Below, piece after piece: positions 46,023-57,400 of a stretch of 64,000 bases of DNA. Made by a program: the position numbers and the translations under genes. Position 1 is the stretch's first letter, and every line of letters begins with the position of its first letter. A model generated the notes under the pieces. The model had not been told where the DNA came from, searched no databases, and worked only from the letters and a program-made list of their open reading frames with translations. Origin of the DNA: Shewanella putrefaciens (GTDB lineage Bacteria > Pseudomonadota > Gammaproteobacteria > Enterobacterales > Shewanellaceae); assembly GCF_016406325.1 (NCBI RefSeq), contig NZ_CP066370.1, positions 62,001 through 126,000 of the forward strand, given 5' to 3'.

Positions 46023-46162
46023 TAGCGATAAATGATTGTGGATACCTCACGGATCCCTTGTTCTTATTTATCCTAAATGAATCTTCAATCCTTAATATCT
46101 CCCATCATGCTTTAACGGCTACTGAATCGTGGCAGGTTTGTTATCTATATCACATAAAATAC

Positions 46163-46182
46163 AAATGAAAACTATTCGTAAT
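46163..46182 (+). promoter_or_regulatory. Fur-box-like site upstream of the siderophore receptor
   Basis: AAATGAAAACTATTCGTAAT, about 40 bases before the receptor start, matches the left half and centre of typical gammaproteobacterial Fur boxes (AAATGATAACTATT...) but is weak in the right half. Confidence 0.4.
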
Positions 46183-46219
46183 AGTGTTACCGTATGCGTA
46201 TCCTAAAGACACTACTGAA

Positions 46220-48385
46220 ATGACTATGCGCTTCAATCTACTTCCTCTCGCTACAGCTATTACTTTGGCGTTAAATCCTCTGTCCGTTTTGGCTGAGGAG
46301 CAATCTTCTACAGAAACAAAAGATCAGAATATCGAAAAAATTACTGTGATGGGTAAATATACCGTCAGTAGAACCATTGACACTGCCACAGGTTTGGGGC
46401 TGTCACTGCAGGAAACTCCGCAGTCTGTCAGCATTATGACGGCTGAGCGGATTCAAGATCAGGCACTCAATACCGTTGTCGATGTTGTTAACAATACCGT
46501 AGGTTTATCTTCCTCTAAAACAGATAACGTCCGAAATGGTTTTATGGCTCGTGGTTTTGAGGTGCAGAATTACCAGATAGACGGTGTGCCATTGTCTTGG
46601 AGTTTAGGCGGTGATGCGGGTGAGACAGTATCTGATATTTCCTTATATGAACGCGTTGAAGTCGTTCGTGGTGCCACAGGATTATTGACGGGTGCAGGAG
46701 ATCCTTCCGCGTCTATTAACCTCGTACGAAAGCATGCCGATAGTGCTGAACTTAAGGGCTATGTCGATGTTGCTACGGGTAGCTGGGATAAAAAACAAGT
46801 TACTGCGGATGTTTCCAATGGCCTTAACGACAGTGGCAGTGTGCGTGGTCGTATGGTGGCTAAATATGTCAATAGCGATTCCTATCAGGATCTTTATCAA
46901 GATCGTAAGACCATTCTTTATGGTGTAGTGGATTCAGACATCACTGAAAACACTATGCTGCGCGTCGGCGGTAGTTACAATAACAATAACCCCAAAGGAG
47001 CGATGTGGGGCGCCTTACCCGCAATGTTCAGCGATGGTTCTGCGACAGATTGGGATGTTTCTGCCACAACGGCCGCAGACTGGAGTCGTTGGGAAACCAC
47101 CAACATCAACTATTTTGCTAATTTGAATCATTATTTCAGTAATGGTTGGCAATTGGTGGCGAACTATAATCGCATGGAATACGAAACTACCACCAAAATG
47201 ATCTATATGTCCGGTTTGCTGGATAAAGAAACCGGTGCAGGATTAACTGGTCAGCGTTATCACAGCCATGGTGAAAGTAACTCCGATAATTTTGATTTCC
47301 AATTGAAAGGGGATTACCAGCTCTTTAACCGTGAGCATCAATTTGTGGCAGGGGCTTTGTACAGCAAACAGAAATCCTATGCTGATACCTATGAGCCTAT
47401 CCGTGAAGACATGACGGGTTGGGACTCAAAGGTGGTTGAAAACTTTTATGATTGGCGCAGTAACACCTTCGATGAGCCGCAGTGGTCAACGAACGCTAAT
47501 CGTCAGTTAAATATGGATACTGAACAGAAAGGTTTCTACGCGGCAACTCGGCTGACGATTACAGATGATTTTAAAATCATTGCTGGTGGTCGTATTTCTA
47601 GCTGGAATCGTGAAGGGGTCAGCTATGGTACTAGCACTAATTTTGGTGATGATGGTGTATTTGTACCTTATGTTGGCGCACTGTATGACATTAACGAAGA
47701 GCATCGGGTTTACGCCAGTTATACTGAAATATTTAATCCGCAGAATGTGACTAATGCCTACGGAGAATATATAGATCCCTTAAAAGGCAAAGCCTATGAA
47801 GTGGGTTTGAAGAGCGCTTATTTGGACGATCGTCTACATACTACAGTAGCGCTGTTCAAAATTGATCAGGACAATCTGGCAACGCCAGATGGAACTGTCA
47901 CCATTGACGGCAAACCAGTGACTAATTACAAGGCTGCTCAAGGTACTGAAAGTACTGGCTTTGAGTTAGAAGTTGTGGGTGAATTTATTGATGGCTGGAA
48001 TATTTCGGCTGGCTATTCTCAATTCACCGCTGAAGATGCCGAAGGCAGTAAAGTGGAGACCACGAGCCCTCGTAAACAGTTTAAACTCTTTACTACCTAT
48101 CAGTTTGTTGACCATTTACCTGAGTTGACCGTGGGTGGTGGTGTTAACTGGCAGAGCGACAGTTACTCGCAGAGCGGTGGCGTTGTCATTGAGCAGGAGG
48201 CATATTCGCTTGTTAACCTGATGGCTCGTTATAATCTAGCGGAAAATATGGATCTGCAACTGAACCTCGAAAACCTGCTGGATGAAAAATACTATGCCTA
48301 TATGTCAGCTTCTGGACTTTCATACAGCATATATCACTATGGTACCCCTAGAAATGTAACTGTTAGTTTTAACTATCGTTTCTAA
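46220..48385 (+). CDS. TonB-dependent siderophore receptor
   Basis: About 721 residues from ATG 46220 (the frame opens 12 codons earlier with GTG; M15 at 46226 is also possible). Signal peptide with FNLLPLATAITLALNPLSVLA; TonB-box region KITVMGKYTVSRT; plug domain with QETPQSVSIMTAERI, GFMARGFEVQNYQIDGVP and ERVEVVRGATGLLTGAGDPSASINLVRK; 22-strand barrel ending in RNVTVSFNYRF. It belongs to the FpvA/FhuE-like ferric-siderophore group but lacks an N-terminal signalling domain. Its position beside the G+C-rich block may be coincidental. Confidence 0.92.
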   Translation: MTMRFNLLPLATAITLALNPLSVLAEEQSSTETKDQNIEKITVMGKYTVSRTIDTATGLGLSLQETPQSVSIMTAERIQDQALNTVVDVVNNTVGLSSSKTDNVRNGFMARGFEVQNYQIDGVPLSWSLGGDAGETVSDISLYERVEVVRGATGLLTGAGDPSASINLVRKHADSAELKGYVDVATGSWDKKQVTADVSNGLNDSGSVRGRMVAKYVNSDSYQDLYQDRKTILYGVVDSDITENTMLRVGGSYNNNNPKGAMWGALPAMFSDGSATDWDVSATTAADWSRWETTNINYFANLNHYFSNGWQLVANYNRMEYETTTKMIYMSGLLDKETGAGLTGQRYHSHGESNSDNFDFQLKGDYQLFNREHQFVAGALYSKQKSYADTYEPIREDMTGWDSKVVENFYDWRSNTFDEPQWSTNANRQLNMDTEQKGFYAATRLTITDDFKIIAGGRISSWNREGVSYGTSTNFGDDGVFVPYVGALYDINEEHRVYASYTEIFNPQNVTNAYGEYIDPLKGKAYEVGLKSAYLDDRLHTTVALFKIDQDNLATPDGTVTIDGKPVTNYKAAQGTESTGFELEVVGEFIDGWNISAGYSQFTAEDAEGSKVETTSPRKQFKLFTTYQFVDHLPELTVGGGVNWQSDSYSQSGGVVIEQEAYSLVNLMARYNLAENMDLQLNLENLLDEKYYAYMSASGLSYSIYHYGTPRNVTVSFNYRF

Positions 48386-48402
48386 GGTTTACTTGCTGCA
48401 AA

Positions 48403-48441
48403 CTGGTGGTCACCTAAGGTTGACCACCAGCCCTCATTTTT
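48403..48441 (+). terminator. Terminator after the siderophore receptor
   Basis: CTGGTGGTCA (48403-48412) and TGACCACCAG (48421-48430) form a perfect 10-bp stem; TTTTT follows at 48437-48441. Confidence 0.85.
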
Positions 48442-48523
48442 ACCCATTTGCAATTAGCTAACATTAAGATTTATGGTAAGAGTTAGCCTCACCAATCATT
48501 TTTATGAGTACGACTTTACTGGG

Positions 48524-49471
48524 CTACTTTACTAAGGTGAATAGGTTTGTTTGACCTATGGCTTGCTCCTTTATCACTTGAGAATCCAGCGCCATGGTTA
48601 TGCTAAGCGCCATGATAGTGATAATTGAAAAACCAAACACTTGGCGAGCCCAGCGTTGGATATCGACGCCGTGGCGATAACCTTTTAATGCCATGGCAAG
48701 CCACCACAGGCTGGTGGCGCAGGTGACCGCCATAAAGGCGATACCTGTGTAACCCGCGAGTGGCAACAGTGCACTGACTAAGGCGAACACGGCAATATAC
48801 AGCACGATATGCAGTTTTGCCTTGGTCATGCCTTCTGCAACCGGCAGCACTGGAATATTGGCGGCCGCATAGTCATTAAAACGGAAAATCGCGATGGCAT
48901 AGGAATGTGGCATCTGCCATAGACTGAACATCAACAGCAAAATAGCCGCGCCCATGTCCATTTGCCCTGTCACGCTGCAATAGCCAACTACGGGCGGTAC
49001 TGCGCCCGAGAAGCTGCCAACCAAAGTGCCATACACTGAGTTACGTTTCATGTAGAGGCTATAAACTCCCACATAAACAATGTAACCAATAACGGCAAAT
49101 AGCAGGGCTAATGCATTGGTAAACAAGGCTAAGATGCTAAAGCCCAACACGCCTAAGGCGAGTCCAAACGCGAGTACGTTACCCACGGCAATTTCGCCCG
49201 TGACGGTCACGCGTTTGCAGGTTCGCTGCATCTTGGCGTCGATATCACGGTCAATACAGTTATTGACAGCGCAGCCCGAGGCTACAACCAAGGACAATCC
49301 CACTAAGCTCGCCAGCATCAAGACCAGATTTACGTCGCCTTTGGCGGCTAATAAAAAACCGCCAGCAACGGAAATCAGATTCCCGAAAATGATGCCAGGC
49401 TTAGTAACCTGCACATACCCTTTGAAGCGAGCTTTCCATTGCGGTGACATAAATCTGTCTTGTATTTGCAT
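48524..49471 (-). CDS. cyoE: Protoheme IX farnesyltransferase (heme O synthase)
   Basis: 315 residues, UbiA-type prenyltransferase with nine or so helices. [18 protein letters not shown] is the first aspartate-rich diphosphate-binding motif, and [32 protein letters not shown] the second conserved block. It farnesylates heme B to heme O for the binuclear centre of CyoB. Final gene of the cyo operon, 13 bases after cyoD. Confidence 0.95.
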   Translation of the reverse strand: MQIQDRFMSPQWKARFKGYVQVTKPGIIFGNLISVAGGFLLAAKGDVNLVLMLASLVGLSLVVASGCAVNNCIDRDIDAKMQRTCKRVTVTGEIAVGNVLAFGLALGVLGFSILALFTNALALLFAVIGYIVYVGVYSLYMKRNSVYGTLVGSFSGAVPPVVGYCSVTGQMDMGAAILLLMFSLWQMPHSYAIAIFRFNDYAAANIPVLPVAEGMTKAKLHIVLYIAVFALVSALLPLAGYTGIAFMAVTCATSLWWLAMALKGYRHGVDIQRWARQVFGFSIITIMALSITMALDSQVIKEQAIGQTNLFTLVK

Positions 49472-49484
49472 AGACTGTTTCTCG

Positions 49485-49826
49485 TTACATCATCAAAGCG
49501 TTGGCTTCGAGTATGATCCATACCGACAGGCCGACTACCATGACAATAATCAGGGCGGTAAACAGGAAGGAGAAGGTATTTACTTTGCCTTCTTTCGAGA
49601 AATCTAAGTGCAAGAAGTACTTAAGATGTACCACTATCTGCACTATCGCCATCACTAGCACTAAGCTAAGGGTGGTCGCTTTCTCGAAGTGATGGGTCAT
49701 TACCGCCCAAAACGGAATGGCGGTTAATACCACTGACAGCACAAAGCCCATTAGATATGACTTAATGCTCGCGGCCAGATCGTCAGTGCCATGGCTAGGC
49801 TTATCAGTATGACTATGTGCGCTCAT
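49485..49826 (-). CDS. cyoD: Cytochrome o ubiquinol oxidase subunit IV
   Basis: 113 residues from ATG 49826 ([13 protein letters not shown]); the frame opens 22 codons earlier but AGGAG precedes this ATG, and it overlaps the cyoC stop by one base (TAATG). Three transmembrane helices (residues about 25-45, 52-72 and 85-105; [18 protein letters not shown]). Needed for assembly and stability of the oxidase. Confidence 0.95.
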   Translation of the reverse strand: MSAHSHTDKPSHGTDDLAASIKSYLMGFVLSVVLTAIPFWAVMTHHFEKATTLSLVLVMAIVQIVVHLKYFLHLDFSKEGKVNTFSFLFTALIIVMVVGLSVWIILEANALMM

Positions 49827-50446
49827 TAAAGTGCTCCTAATAAATACACGACTGTGAATACACAAATCCATACGATGTCGAGGAAATGCCAAAACAAGCT
49901 TAAGCAGCTCAGGCGAGTGATGCTGCGGTTGCCTAAACCGGTTTTCGCCACTTCAATCATCATGATCGCCATCCAAATCAGACCTGCGGTTACGTGCAAA
50001 CCATGCATACCGACAAGGGTGAAGAAGGACGACAGGAAAGCGCTACGTTGTGGGCCATTGCCGTGTTCAATCAGGTGATGGAATTCATAGACTTCCATCC
50101 CGATAAACACACATCCGAGGGCGAAGGTGACGAGTAACCAAGCCAAGGTCGCGGCTTTGTTGTGGCGCTTAGCAAAAATCAGCGCCATGCCATAGGTAAT
50201 ACTACTAACGAGCAGGGCGGCAGTTTCAATCAGCACAAAGTCCAATTCGAAAATGTCTTTACCCGAAACGCCACCGTCCGTGTTCATGTAGAGCACAGCA
50301 TAGGTTGCGAAAACCGAGGCAAACAAAATGCAGTCGGTCATCAGGTAAATCCAAAAGCCAAACAGAGTGTTGCCACTCGTATCATGGTGCTCGTGGTGAT
50401 CTTCTGCGTGAGCTACTTCTAAATCTGCTGGGATTGCAATACTCAT
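49826..50446 (-). CDS. cyoC: Cytochrome o ubiquinol oxidase subunit III
   Basis: 206 residues with five transmembrane helices; [23 protein letters not shown] and the helix-rich middle are typical of heme-copper oxidase subunit [19 protein letters not shown] [14 protein letters not shown] is the conserved histidine block. Part of the cyoABCDE operon, next gene starting after a one-base overlap. Confidence 0.95.
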   Translation of the reverse strand: MSIAIPADLEVAHAEDHHEHHDTSGNTLFGFWIYLMTDCILFASVFATYAVLYMNTDGGVSGKDIFELDFVLIETAALLVSSITYGMALIFAKRHNKAATLAWLLVTFALGCVFIGMEVYEFHHLIEHGNGPQRSAFLSSFFTLVGMHGLHVTAGLIWMAIMMIEVAKTGLGNRSITRLSCLSLFWHFLDIVWICVFTVVYLLGAL

Positions 50447-50447
50447 A

Positions 50448-52427
50448 TCAGCCCCTTACTACATTGTTTAAGTGGGCATTTTCAATGCGAGCCACTTCAT
50501 CGGGTTGCACGTAATAGTCGACGTCATTGTTATAGGCACGGAATAAGAACACGATAAACGTGCCCACTAAGCCCACAATGGCTAACCACAGGATGTGCCA
50601 AATAGCGGCAAAACCAGCGGCAGTGATCCCCAGCGCCATTAAGATACCGCTTGGGGTATTTTTCGGCATATGGATAGCTTGGTAGTGTTTTTGACGTTGA
50701 TAAGCCACGCCTTTTTCTTTCGCATCGGTAAAGGCATCAATATCAGCAACCTGTGGCAGCTTAGCGAAGTTATAGAACTGCGGTGGAGAAGCGGTTGACC
50801 ACTCTAAAGTATGACCATTCCATGGATCGCCTGTGGTGTCGCGGTTTTGGTCGCGGTCACGGATACTCACATACAGTTGGATAAACTGCAGAATGATACC
50901 GACCATGATGATGCAAGCGCCCACAGCGGCTAAGTAGATCCACAGGTTCCATGCTGGGTTATCCGTATGGCTAATTCGGCGCGTCATACCCATAAAGCCC
51001 AATACGTACAGCGGCATAAAGGCTACATAGAAACCGATTTGCCAACACCAGAATGACGCTTTACCTAAACGTTCATTCAAGTGGAAACCTGTCGCTTTAG
51101 GGAACCAGTAAGCAAAGCCTGCTAAGTAACCAAATACAGCACCACCAATAATAGTGTTATGGAAATGCGCGATTAAAAACAAACTGTTATGTAGAACGTA
51201 ATCGGCACCCGGTAAGGCTAGTAACACACCTGTCATACCGCCTATGGTGAAAGTCACCATAAAGCCTAGCGTCCATAACACAGGTACCGTTAACCTTAGG
51301 CGGCCACGGTAGATAGTGAACAACCAGTTAAACAGTTTCACCCCGGTTGGAACGGCAATCACCATAGTCATCACCCCGAAGAAGGCGTTGACGTTGGCAC
51401 TTGAGCCCATAGTGAAGAAGTGATGTAACCAAACGATGAAACCTAAAATTGAAATCGCACCGCTCGCCCACACCATAGAGGTGTAACCGAACAAACGCTT
51501 AGCCGTAAAGGTTGAGATCACCTCGGAGAAAATACCAAAAGCAGGCAAAATCAGGATGTAAACTTCAGGATGTCCCCACGCCCAAAATAGGTTGATATAC
51601 ATCATGGCGTTACCGCCACCGTCATTGGTGAAAAAGTGGAAATCCATATAACGGTCGAGCGTTAACATGGCTAACACGGCGGTTAAGATAGGGAATGACG
51701 CGACGATCAAAATGTTCGCCCAAGTACAAGTCCAAGTGAAGATTGGCATTTGCATCAGCTTCATGCCTGGGGCACGCATCTTCAGTACGGTGGCGATAAA
51801 GTTCACCCCGGTTAAGGTCGTCCCTATGCCCGAAATCTGCAGTGCCCAGATATAGTAATCGACCCCAACCCCCGGACTGTAAGCCAGCTCTGAGAGTGGT
51901 GGATACGCCACCCAGCCTGTCTTAGCAAATTCACCTAAACCCAATGAAATATTGATCAGCACAGCGCCAGAGGCGGTCAGCCAGAAGCTGAGGTTATTCA
52001 AGAAGGGGAAGGCAACGTCGCGTGCGCCAATCTGCAGCGGCACTACTAAGTTCATTAGACCTATCATAAATGGCATCGCCATAAAGATAATCATGATCAC
52101 GCCGTGGGCGGTGAAGATCTGGTCGTAATGTTCAGGCGGCAGATAACCTGCTGCGCCGTTGGTGGCGAGTGCTTGCTGGGTACGCATCATAATGGCATCG
52201 GAGAAGCCACGAATGAGCATCACTAAAGCCAACACTATGTACATGATACCGAGGCGTTTATGGTCAACTGAGGTTAACCAATTATTCCAGAGTAGGCTCC
52301 ATTTTTTGTGTTTAGTGATCAAGGCTGTGATATACAAACCTACCACTGCGACGACCGCTAGGGTCACCATGATGATGGGCTCGTGATACGGAATCGCATC
52401 TAAGCTTAATTTACCGAGAAATGACAT
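50448..52427 (-). CDS. cyoB: Cytochrome o ubiquinol oxidase subunit I
   Basis: 659 residues, 15 predicted helices. Heme-copper catalytic subunit: [18 protein letters not shown] holds the CuB-histidine/tyrosine pair, HDTYFVVAHFHY-equivalent [20 protein letters not shown] the heme/CuB histidines, and [19 protein letters not shown] the low-spin heme region. Reduces O2 to water with ubiquinol electrons and pumps protons. Starts two bases after cyoA. Confidence 0.97.
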   Translation of the reverse strand: MSFLGKLSLDAIPYHEPIIMVTLAVVAVVGLYITALITKHKKWSLLWNNWLTSVDHKRLGIMYIVLALVMLIRGFSDAIMMRTQQALATNGAAGYLPPEHYDQIFTAHGVIMIIFMAMPFMIGLMNLVVPLQIGARDVAFPFLNNLSFWLTASGAVLINISLGLGEFAKTGWVAYPPLSELAYSPGVGVDYYIWALQISGIGTTLTGVNFIATVLKMRAPGMKLMQMPIFTWTCTWANILIVASFPILTAVLAMLTLDRYMDFHFFTNDGGGNAMMYINLFWAWGHPEVYILILPAFGIFSEVISTFTAKRLFGYTSMVWASGAISILGFIVWLHHFFTMGSSANVNAFFGVMTMVIAVPTGVKLFNWLFTIYRGRLRLTVPVLWTLGFMVTFTIGGMTGVLLALPGADYVLHNSLFLIAHFHNTIIGGAVFGYLAGFAYWFPKATGFHLNERLGKASFWCWQIGFYVAFMPLYVLGFMGMTRRISHTDNPAWNLWIYLAAVGACIIMVGIILQFIQLYVSIRDRDQNRDTTGDPWNGHTLEWSTASPPQFYNFAKLPQVADIDAFTDAKEKGVAYQRQKHYQAIHMPKNTPSGILMALGITAAGFAAIWHILWLAIVGLVGTFIVFLFRAYNNDVDYYVQPDEVARIENAHLNNVVRG

Positions 52428-52429
52428 GA

Positions 52430-53473
52430 TTACTCCGCCTCCACTTTATGAGTGGATGAGTGCTCTGTAGATGAAGTGTCAGAATGGGTTGAGCTTGCCG
52501 TGTCGGCCATTTTCTGTGCGTTTGGCATAGCCTGTTCGCTTGCCATATGCGCCATATCGTGGTGCATGCCAGCCATGTTGTGGTCGGCACCCATGTGTTG
52601 CATTCCTTCGTGACCTTTCATGCCCTCATGTGAGTCCATGTGCATGTATTGCATCACGATTTGGTCAAACATCCCTTTGCTGACTGAGCCAAAGTATTCA
52701 ACCGGATGGTATTCACTCGGTTTAGCCAGTGTGGCGTAGGCCGCTGAGTCCAATGTCTTGCCCTGTTGTTTTAACTTGGCAACCCATGCATCGAAGTCGG
52801 CAGGTGTCTGGGTGGCAATCGCTTTAAACTTCATGCCCGCAAATCCGGCGCCGCTGTAGTTAGCTGAGATACCGTCGAAGGTGCCGGGCTCGTTAGCGAT
52901 CAAATGCAACTTAGTGGTCATGCCCGCCATAGAATAAATCTGGCTGCCTAACTGAGGGATGAAAAAGGAGTTCATCGCAGTGTCAGAGGTGATCTTAAAG
53001 TTCACCGGCACATTGGCTGGGAACGCCAACTCATTGACCGATGCCACGCCTTGTTCTGGGTAAATGAATAACCATTTCCAGTCCAGCGACACCACTTCAA
53101 CCGTGACGGGTTTCGCTTCATGTTCTAAAGGTTTATAGGGGTCAAGATCATGGGTCGAACCCCAAGTGATCACACCTAGCACTATCACGATCACAATCGG
53201 CACTATCCACACTACGGTTTCAATCGCCGTTGAGTGTGCCCATTTAGGCGCATAGATTTCCTGATCACGGCCATCGCGGTATTTCCACGCGAAGTACAAT
53301 GTCATGGCAATCACAGGGATAACGACAATGAGCATGAGTAGGGTGGCGACGATAATCAGGTGTTTTTCATCGATACCGATTTGGCCCTTAGGGTCCAACA
53401 CACCGCCATCACAACCCGCGAGCATGAGTGCTACTGCCGCGATTGCTGCTTTACTTAATTTTCGAATTAACAA
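52430..53473 (-). CDS. cyoA: Cytochrome o ubiquinol oxidase subunit II
   Basis: 347 residues from a TTG start, supported by AGAGG about nine bases upstream. Lipoprotein signal with LAGC lipobox (residues about 18-21), two transmembrane helices (about 40-65 and 83-105) and a cupredoxin domain. As in E. coli CyoA the CuA cysteines are absent ([13 protein letters not shown]), as expected for a quinol oxidase. The C-terminus from about 275 is a His/Met-rich tail ([14 protein letters not shown]...). First gene of the operon. Confidence 0.95.
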   Translation of the reverse strand: MLIRKLSKAAIAAVALMLAGCDGGVLDPKGQIGIDEKHLIIVATLLMLIVVIPVIAMTLYFAWKYRDGRDQEIYAPKWAHSTAIETVVWIVPIVIVIVLGVITWGSTHDLDPYKPLEHEAKPVTVEVVSLDWKWLFIYPEQGVASVNELAFPANVPVNFKITSDTAMNSFFIPQLGSQIYSMAGMTTKLHLIANEPGTFDGISANYSGAGFAGMKFKAIATQTPADFDAWVAKLKQQGKTLDSAAYATLAKPSEYHPVEYFGSVSKGMFDQIVMQYMHMDSHEGMKGHEGMQHMGADHNMAGMHHDMAHMASEQAMPNAQKMADTASSTHSDTSSTEHSSTHKVEAE

Positions 53474-53662
53474 AGGAAGATTCCTCTAACCCTAAGGTTT
53501 ACAACGCTGCCAAGCGTTAATCGGCAGTCGCACTAAGCGGCGTTATCTGAGCGTAAATCCTGAGACCCAAGAGGCATGACACAAAAATATGCCGCCATCC
53601 CGAGGCAAATCGAAGATCCGCTTTCAGCGCTTAATGCTTAATTTGAGTTTAAAAACAGAGGG

Positions 53663-54007
53663 TTAAAATGGCGGAGCACGACAACCGTGGGCAGTATGTT
53701 CGAGGGATTTTAGCCTTGGGGGTGCTAAAAGGCGTGAAGTGTTAGTTAAATCAAGATGATTGAAAAATTTGAAGCAGCAGTCGATTAAATGCCATAACTG
53801 CAGAATAACGAGGGGATGGAGTAATAACAGGCCGAGCAAACTGGCGCCGATAAACTCGGCTAAAAAGCTATCACTGAATACTAGCAGTTCGCCTATATCG
53901 ACATAACCACCAATCAATATTGATAAAAGATCAACGATAGGCAGAACAAACAATACCCCAAAAAACAGGATAAGGTTTGTCATGCTAAAGTTGGTGAACC
54001 TGATCAT
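53663..54007 (-). CDS. Small membrane protein upstream of cyoA
   Basis: About 114 residues from ATG 54007; the frame opens 15 codons earlier with TTG. Hydrophobic segments at about residues 10-35 and 45-75 (LILFFGVLFVLPIVDLLSIL, ASLLGLLLLHPLVILQLW) predict two to three transmembrane helices. The C-terminus is polar and ends HGCRAPPF. No family recognised. It lies about 190 bases upstream of cyoA on the same strand; a role in oxidase assembly is possible but only by proximity. Confidence 0.55.
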   Translation of the reverse strand: MIRFTNFSMTNLILFFGVLFVLPIVDLLSILIGGYVDIGELLVFSDSFLAEFIGASLLGLLLLHPLVILQLWHLIDCCFKFFNHLDLTNTSRLLAPPRLKSLEHTAHGCRAPPF

Positions 54008-54452
54008 CAGATTCAATCTTTCAGCAATAAATTGGCTAAGAGCTAATTTCAATTAATGAGTCCGGTTGAACGGGAAAAAGAGTCAGTTGGCAGAACAAAA
54101 AATATTCAGCATGCAACTTTTTTATGCGACGGGAGGATACCAAGAAGCGACGAGTGAATGAAAGTAGATCACCTATCTAAGGCGACATTTATATTAAAAA
54201 AACCTTAATTAAAACCAACTTGAAACATTTTATGTTAATAATTAACCAAATATAAACCTGTTAAGGTCTCAAAAATGCGCGAAAGTGTGACATTAGGCAT
54301 TCGTTGGTTGTGGTGAAGTGACTTATCCATCAGCATGACAGTGCTACACTGTTATGCCATGCGCCAAAAAATTATAGCGAGTCTGAAATCATCGGAGCAG
54401 TGCTAGCTTGAGGTTGATTTGGTTAATAGGGCATGATGCACAATAGAACAGT
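54008..54452. other. Intergenic region with a palindrome
   Basis: No gene seen in these 445 bases between the small membrane gene and the MASE1 gene. ACAGTG-CTA-CACTGT (54338-54352) is a perfect 6-bp inverted repeat with a 3-base centre about 100 bases before the large gene's ATG, a candidate operator. The rest is A+T-rich. Confidence 0.45.
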
Positions 54453-57400
54453 ATGCATATCAGCATAAAGGGATTGAATATCAAATCGTTTACTCACTCT
54501 CTTAGGGTTAATTTTCTCATAACCTTAGCCTATGTCGTTGTAGGGAAAATAGGTTTAATGATTGCCTTACCGCCTGGATATTCGGCGGCAATTTGGCCTG
54601 CGGCAGGGATAGCCATTGCCGCTTGTATTTTATGGAAAGAGTACACTCCTTGGATTGGGGTTTTTATTGGATCTTTTCTCATTAATGCCAATATGGGAGG
54701 ATTTGTTCACTGGAGTTGGCTACCCGTTGTTATCGCTATGGGTTCCAGCATTCAAGCAATATTAGCCGCCAAAATGATGAGTCGAATCGATCATCTTGTC
54801 ACCTTAGATAGTCCTCATACTGTTATCAAATCCTGTCTGGGTCTCGCGTTAACCTGCATAGTCGCAACGGTTTGTGGCAACCTTGCTTTAGTTATCAGTG
54901 GCACTATCCCACAGTCTGACTTTCTCGAAAGCCTTGTTAATTGGTGGATGGGAGACTTACTCGGTGCGATCATTTTTATCCCATTGACTATGTTAGTGTT
55001 CGACAAACGGGATATTTGGCGATCCCGTCGTATCCAAACGGGGATACCGATGTTTGTGGGATTTTTATGTTGCGTAGGGATTTATAGCTATTCCGATATG
55101 AATCAAAGGCAGCAATTACAGGATAAATTTGAGATCCAATCGAATGCGATCATCAGCCGTATTGAAGGTTTTCAAGATGCCAATTTGCAGCGAATTATTG
55201 CATTAGCCAGTTTGTTTGATAATAGCGAGCAAGTTTCTGTCGACGAGTTTATACAGTTTGGTAAGCGTACGTTGTTACCCACGGATGGTGTCCATGCGTG
55301 GGTATGGGCACCTCTTGTTGCCGCAACAGAACAGGAAAGCTTTGAGATTGCGGCAAGTGCGGCGATCTCTGGTGCTTATAATGTGAAGCGTCCACAAAAT
55401 TGGCAAGTTAATACCGATGGTTGGTTAGTGCCTGTTATGTATATACAGCCACTCGCCAACCATGAAGCCGTGTTGGGAATGGATCTAAATAGCGAGCCTA
55501 TTCGGGCTGCTGCGATTGCAAAAGTCAGAACCACCCAAGCCCCTGTAATGACGGCTAAAGTCCAATTAGCGCCGGATTTCACAGGTCCTAGCGGTACTTT
55601 GTTATTTGCACCAGTGTTTGATCGCTTAGGAGAAATAGCGGGTTTTTGTACAGCCGTTATCGACTTACAACAGATCATCAATGAAGTTGAGCAAGTACAG
55701 GGATTGCAGTGGAAGCTTATTGATATGAGTGCGGGCGGGTCTTTGCTCTACTCAAATACAAACAAAGATTTCCCAATATTTTCGGACTATATATTTAGCG
55801 ATAAGAATGGGCATTTTTTTCAAGCTAATCTAATGTTTGCCGATCGCCATTGGCACATAGTGCTTTACCAGTCCTATACGATGCTAATGGGCGATACCTT
55901 TAGTTTGTCGTTGCTGATGTTGCTCCTTGCCTTTACAACCTGTGCAGTTATCGGAGGTTTGACCTTAGTGTATTCCGGTGAGCACCATCGGATTGCAGAA
56001 AAAGTGCAAGAAAAAACCATGGCGCTGTCTAAAGAGATAGCACGTAGTCAGGCTTTCCAAGCCACCTTAGTTGAAAGTGAGCAGCGATATCGAAACTTGT
56101 TTGATAAAGCCCCTGTGGGGCATGTGCTGAAACAAGTGGACAATGGTCGATTTGTCGCCATTAACCAAGCCTTTACCGATATTACGGGTTACTCACTCGA
56201 TGAACTTAATCAACTCGATCCTTGGGAGTTAACCCCCAAGCGCTATCAATTAAGTGAAGCTGAGCAATTAGAACGCTTAAAGCAAACTCGCCGTTATGGC
56301 CCTTATCAGAAACATTATCTACACAAGAACGGGCAATCAGTGGCAGTTCGCCTCAATGGTGCTTTGGTTACAGGTGCCAATGGTGAACAACTTGTGCTTT
56401 TTATTGTGGAGGATATTACCGAGCAGGAACGTACTGTTGCTAGAGTGAATCTGCTCGCGCAGGTATTCCAGCAGAGCGGTGAGGGCATCACGATTATAGA
56501 TGCCAATGACATTATTGTGGATGTGAACACCGCGTTTTCCCAGATCACGGGTTATTCACGAGAGGACATTATTGGTAAAAACTGCCGCTTTTTAGAGGCT
56601 AAACGTACGGATAAAAGTATCGATCCTCAAGTCCGTGCAGCCCTCGAACAAACGGGATTCTGGCAGGGCGAGGTATGGGATAGACATAAAGACGGTTACG
56701 ATTTCCCCAAATGGTTGATGATGTCCGTCGTGCGTGATGAATCAGGCGCAGTTAGTCATTACATTGGGAGTTTTACCGATATTAGTGAACGGAAAATGAG
56801 TGAGGAACGGATCCACTTTCTCGCTCACCATGATTCCCTAACATTGTTGCCTAACCGCCTGAGTTTACAGTCGAGTCTTGAAATTGTCTTCGGCGAAGCA
56901 TTGGCCTCACAAAGCCAAATAGCGGTCATGTTTATCGATATGGATCATTTTAAAAATATTAATGACACCCTAGGACATCATGTGGGTGACCAATTATTGC
57001 TTGAAGTGGCGCGGAGATTAAAAAATATTGTTGATAATAATGACATTGTTGCGCGCTTAGGTGGGGATGAATTTGTAGTGGTATTGTCCGATACCAACCA
57101 CGATGAAGTGGCGAGTTTAGCTGAAGCACTGCGTAGTGGCCTTAGCCAAACCTATATCATTGACAATAATTCTTTGCACTCTTCTCCCAGTATTGGCATT
57201 AGCCTATTTCCGACTGATGGCAATACTGTCGAAGCGTTAATGAAAAATGCGGATATGGCGATGTACCGCGCAAAAGCGGCTGGACGCAATAACTATCAAT
57301 TCTTTACAGCGGCAATGAATACCTTGATTACCGAACGTCAACATATTGAAACGGGATTAAGGCAAGTACTGGCAAATGAAGAACTGCAATTACATTACCA

